Source: Paenirhodobacter ferrireducens (lineage in GTDB: Bacteria; Pseudomonadota; Alphaproteobacteria; Rhodobacterales; Rhodobacteraceae). From it: 64,000 bases of DNA. The DNA lies in assembly GCF_004022265.1 (NCBI RefSeq), contig NZ_SAVB01000006.1:124001-188000 (forward strand), read 5' to 3'. Position numbers and translations under genes: made by a program. Below the pieces are notes generated by a model. It was not told the DNA's origin and searched no databases. It worked only from the letters and a program-made list of their open reading frames with translations. How positions within the stretch are numbered: position 1 is the first letter of the stretch; the number at the start of each line of letters is the position of its first letter. Positions 61,214 through 64,000 of the stretch are shown here, in pieces.

Positions 61214-63301
61214 ATGAACATCTTCTTTCCGGCACGCCTTGGCGTGACCGCGCTGCTGCTTGGCAGCCTCGCCCCCGCCGCCTTTGCTCCCGCCGCGATG
61301 GCCGAAGAGGCGAAGACCGACGCGCCGCTCGCGCTTGACACCATCGTCGTCGCGCCGAAGACGCTCGCGCAGGACGGCACCACGATCACCGTCGCCCCGG
61401 GCGCGCTGTCGGTGCCGCCGGCGCTTGACGGGGGGGCGCTGCTGTCCTCGATCCCGGGCATCTCCGGCTCTCGCATGGGCGGGCATGGCATCGACATCAT
61501 CTTGCGCGGCATGTCGAAGAACCAGCTCAACGTGATCGACGCGGGGTCCTTCACCTATGGCGGCTGTCCGAACCGGATGGACCCGCCGTCCTCGATCGCG
61601 GCCTTCTACCGCGCCGACCGGATCGTCGTGGAAAAGGGCTATTCCAGCGTGACGAACGGGCCGGGGGCGCCGGCCGGCACGGTCCGGCTCGAGCGCGATG
61701 CGCCGAGCTTTGAGGCAGGCAAGCGGGTCAGTGGCGATTTGACCTTGGGTGGCACCTCGAACGGGGCAGGGCGCGAGGTTGCCGGGCGGCTGTCCTTCGA
61801 TCTGGGCCGCGGCCTCTATCTGGAGACCTCGGGCGAGTACAAGACCGCCGACGACTACACGGACGGGTCGGGCCATGACGTGCGCTCGGCCTATACGCAG
61901 AAAGGCGCGGGCGTCACGCTTGGTTACAAGCAGGGCGGGCTCGACCTTGCGCTCGACATCGAGAAGGACCGTGCCGAGGACGTGGAATTTGCTGGCGCCG
62001 GCATGGACAGCCCGCTGTCCGAGACCGAGACCCTGCGCCTGCGCGGCGGTGTCGATCTCGATTTCGGGCCGCTGAAGCGGATCGAGGGGGCGCTCTACCG
62101 CTCGAACGTCGATCACACGATGGACAATTATTCGCTGCGCGTGCCGACCGGCATGGCGATGGTCTCGCCCACCACCTCTGACACCCATGGCGGCAAGGTC
62201 GAGGGCAAGTTCGAGTTCGGCCGCACCAAGGCGACCGTCGGTATCGACTATCAGTCGAACGCCCGCACTGCCTGGGGCTACATGGCGATGACGCCGGCGA
62301 TGATCGACTTCGATGCGCCATCCTCGCTGACCTGGCCCGATGTGACGATCGCGCAGACCGGGCTTTACGCCCAGACCGAGACCGCGCTGACCTCTCGCGA
62401 CACGCTGAAGATGGGGCTGCGTTTCGATCATGTGCGCGCGGATGCCGCGAAGGCCGATGTCGCTGTGCGTGGCGTGACGCCGAACGACTATTACTCGGCG
62501 GTCTACGGCACCACCTATGACAAGGCGCGGACCGAGGACAATCTCGGCGGGCTGATCCGCTTCGAACATGCGTTTGACGCCGACACCAAGGCCTTCGTCG
62601 GGCTTTCGCGGACGGTGCGCACGGCCGATACCAACGAGCGCGCAATGGCGCGTGGTTCGATGGGCACGCCGACCTGGGTCGGCAACCCCGACATCGCGCC
62701 CGAGAAGCACAACCAGCTCGACATCGGTTTCCAGACCGCGCGGCAGACCTGGTCGCTGAACGCCTCGGCCTTCTACGACAAGGTCGACGACTTCATCTTG
62801 CAGGACTCGGTGACGATCTCGATGATGGGCAGCACCAGCACCCGCACCGAATATCGCAACATCGGCGCGACGCTGTCGGGGGCCGAGGTTTCGGGCAGCT
62901 ACTCGATGGGCAAGCTGACCTTTGCGGGCGATGCCACGTATACCCGCGGGCAGAACACCAGCGACGATGCGCCGCTGGCGCAGATCCCGCCGCTCGAGGG
63001 CAGCCTCAGCGCGGTCTGGGACGAGGCGCTGTGGAACGCGGGGGCGCGGGTGAACTGGGCCACGCGGCAGGACCGGATCAACGCCGAGATCGACCCGGGC
63101 GAGACCGCGGGCTGGGCGACGCTCGACCTCTTCGGCAGCTATGCGGTGAAGGAGAATGTCCGGCTGATCGGCGGAATCAACAACGTCTTCGACAAGACCT
63201 ATGCCCAGCACCTGAGCCGGCGCAACGTCTTCGACACCACGGTGACGCGGGTGAACGAGCCGGGGCGGACGGTCTATGTCTCGATGCAGATGACGTTCTG
63301 A
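61214..63301 (+). CDS. TonB-dependent copper receptor (NosA/OprC-like)
   Basis: 695 residues: signal peptide ending near AAMAEE, plug domain with LSSIPGISGSRMGGHGIDII, LRGMSKNQLNVIDAG and the diagnostic GGCPNRMDPPSS, 22-strand-type barrel, terminal aromatic (VYVSMQMTF). The family takes up copper at the outer membrane, often for copper enzymes such as nitrous oxide reductase or cytochrome oxidase. Forms an operon with the DUF2946 gene. Confidence 0.93.
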   Translation: MNIFFPARLGVTALLLGSLAPAAFAPAAMAEEAKTDAPLALDTIVVAPKTLAQDGTTITVAPGALSVPPALDGGALLSSIPGISGSRMGGHGIDIILRGMSKNQLNVIDAGSFTYGGCPNRMDPPSSIAAFYRADRIVVEKGYSSVTNGPGAPAGTVRLERDAPSFEAGKRVSGDLTLGGTSNGAGREVAGRLSFDLGRGLYLETSGEYKTADDYTDGSGHDVRSAYTQKGAGVTLGYKQGGLDLALDIEKDRAEDVEFAGAGMDSPLSETETLRLRGGVDLDFGPLKRIEGALYRSNVDHTMDNYSLRVPTGMAMVSPTTSDTHGGKVEGKFEFGRTKATVGIDYQSNARTAWGYMAMTPAMIDFDAPSSLTWPDVTIAQTGLYAQTETALTSRDTLKMGLRFDHVRADAAKADVAVRGVTPNDYYSAVYGTTYDKARTEDNLGGLIRFEHAFDADTKAFVGLSRTVRTADTNERAMARGSMGTPTWVGNPDIAPEKHNQLDIGFQTARQTWSLNASAFYDKVDDFILQDSVTISMMGSTSTRTEYRNIGATLSGAEVSGSYSMGKLTFAGDATYTRGQNTSDDAPLAQIPPLEGSLSAVWDEALWNAGARVNWATRQDRINAEIDPGETAGWATLDLFGSYAVKENVRLIGGINNVFDKTYAQHLSRRNVFDTTVTRVNEPGRTVYVSMQMTF

Positions 63302-63377
63302 CATCAGCGCGGCGTCCCGGGCCGGGGCGCCGCCATCCCGTCTGCCGCCGCACGGGCCGGCCCGCTGCGGGCCCGGT

Positions 63378-63396
63378 GTCCGACGATCCGGCGGAC
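63378..63396. promoter_or_regulatory. candidate upstream activator site
   Basis: GTCCG and CGGAC as an inverted pair with a 9-base spacer, 116 bases upstream of the sigma-54-like promoter, a usual distance for an enhancer-binding protein. Tentative. Confidence 0.35.
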
Positions 63397-63511
63397 GGTG
63401 TCCGAAACCCGGATGGAGCTGTCCGGGAAACGCCGCGCCAGATGCGCCGGTTTCGGAATAAATCCTTTCCCGACAGTCGATTGCAAATTTCCCACCGTGA
63501 TGCCGGCGCTT

Positions 63512-63526
63512 TGGCATCAACCCTGC
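63512..63526 (+). promoter_or_regulatory. sigma-54-type promoter
   Basis: TGGCATCAACCCTGC has GG at -24 and GC at -12 with exact spacing. It lies 116 bases before the hydantoinase/acetone carboxylase start. Acetone carboxylase operons are known to be driven by sigma-54 and an AcxR-type activator, which supports the reading. Confidence 0.6.
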
Positions 63527-63641
63527 TTCCTTTCCTCACAGGTTCGTCGGCGCGTGGAAGGGGAGGAGCCTTTCCCGCATCTGCCGCGGCCCCGGCGCGC
63601 AGGAGGCGCCGTCGCAACAGGTATGGGAGGAGAAATGCGCA

Positions 63642-64000
63642 ATGGCATTTCAGATTAACATTGATAACGGCGGGACTCTCACCGACGTCTGCATCATGTC
63701 GGATGACGGCGTGACCAAGACCAAGGTCCTGACCACGCCCTACGATCTGTCGAAATGCTTCTTCGAGGGGCTGCAAAAGGCCTCTGAGGTCGTCTATGGC
63801 GCGTCCGACGTGAAGCGGCTGCTCGAGGAAGTCGACCTGATCCGCTATTCGACCACGCAGGGCACCAACGCGATCTGCGAGCGCAAGGGGCCGAAGCTTG
63901 GTCTGATTCTCGCGACGGGCGCCGAGGATCTGCCCGCGCAGCTGGCCGCGCATGACGCCGAGGTCTGGGCCGCGCTCGTCGGTGACCGGGTGGGCTTCGT
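63642..64000 (+). CDS. hydantoinase/oxoprolinase family protein, likely acetone carboxylase subunit (5' part)
   Basis: 119 codons are visible before the window ends. MAFQINIDNGGTLTDVCIMS is the ATP-binding start of hydantoinase A-type subunits, followed by YSTTQGTNAICERKGPKLGL. The NxDNGGTxTD variant is typical of acetone carboxylase beta-type subunits. ATG 63642 has GGAGGAG upstream; a competing ATG at 63635 is in another frame. Assignment to acetone rather than hydantoin metabolism is inferred from motif and promoter. Confidence 0.8.
   Translation, partial: MAFQINIDNGGTLTDVCIMSDDGVTKTKVLTTPYDLSKCFFEGLQKASEVVYGASDVKRLLEEVDLIRYSTTQGTNAICERKGPKLGLILATGAEDLPAQLAAHDAEVWAALVGDRVGF

Noticed and set aside
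60524-63520. 998-codon minus-strand frame opposite the DUF2946 and copper receptor genes
   Set aside because: Arg/Gly/Pro/His-rich, no family features, and exactly antisense to well-supported genes; an artefact of high GC.

Overview
The DNA is GC-rich and the host genes fit a Rhodobacteraceae alphaproteobacterium, probably Rhodobacter or a close relative: a glpD-glpK pair, a two-HMA-domain CopA, a DUF2946 plus TonB-dependent copper receptor pair, a genomically encoded tRNA CCA end, and an acetone-carboxylase-like gene behind a sigma-54-type promoter. No database search was possible, so the genus is an inference.

Layout. 1-9930 is ordinary chromosome: ABC permease end, lytic transglycosylase, glycerol catabolism, tautomerase, copper ATPase, L,D-transpeptidase, a possible DUF1796 protein and tRNA-Met(CAT). 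The tRNA 3' half is overlapped by the last codons of a broken tyrosine integrase, a relic of an island that once entered this tRNA. That relic is now split in three (9893-9967, 17817-17848, 57684-57868) by two Mu-type insertions.

Element 1 (9968-17811, 7,844 bp) has Mu-type ends (TGTGG...CCACA) and a perfect 5-bp target duplication GAATC, but no transposase, portal, terminase or tail gene. It carries a leftward operon of four regulator-like genes (two with MuA/Mu-repressor-type DNA-binding domains, one FlhC-like), a Mor/C-family activator, and its own capsid cassette: major capsid protein, two protease/scaffold-like proteins and a gpG-like morphogenesis protein. I interpret it as a satellite of a transposable phage, and consider it the most novel thing here.

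Element 2 (17854-57678, 39,825 bp) is an apparently intact Mu-like prophage with the same end sequences, flanked by target duplication TGCGG. It has a repressor, Ner-like protein, MuA, MuB, HU, gp16, a Mor/C activator, an amidase lysis module, a Mu-type head module (terminase, DUF935 portal, gp30, gpG, protease, DUF2190, capsid) and a lambda-like siphovirus tail (G/GT with a -1 frameshift, tape measure, M-L-K-J order, fibre). It is the obvious candidate helper: its ends match those of element 1 in sequence and in spacing of the presumed MuA sites, its gpG is highly similar, and the two share a terminator-like hairpin, an 85-bp intergenic element and a left-end hairpin.

From 57684 to 64000 the chromosome resumes: integrase and glycine-betaine-binding-protein remnants, a MATE exporter with a small glyoxalase-like protein, DUF2946, a TonB-dependent copper receptor, and the start of a hydantoinase/acetone carboxylase gene. 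All starts, domains and alignments here were read by eye.
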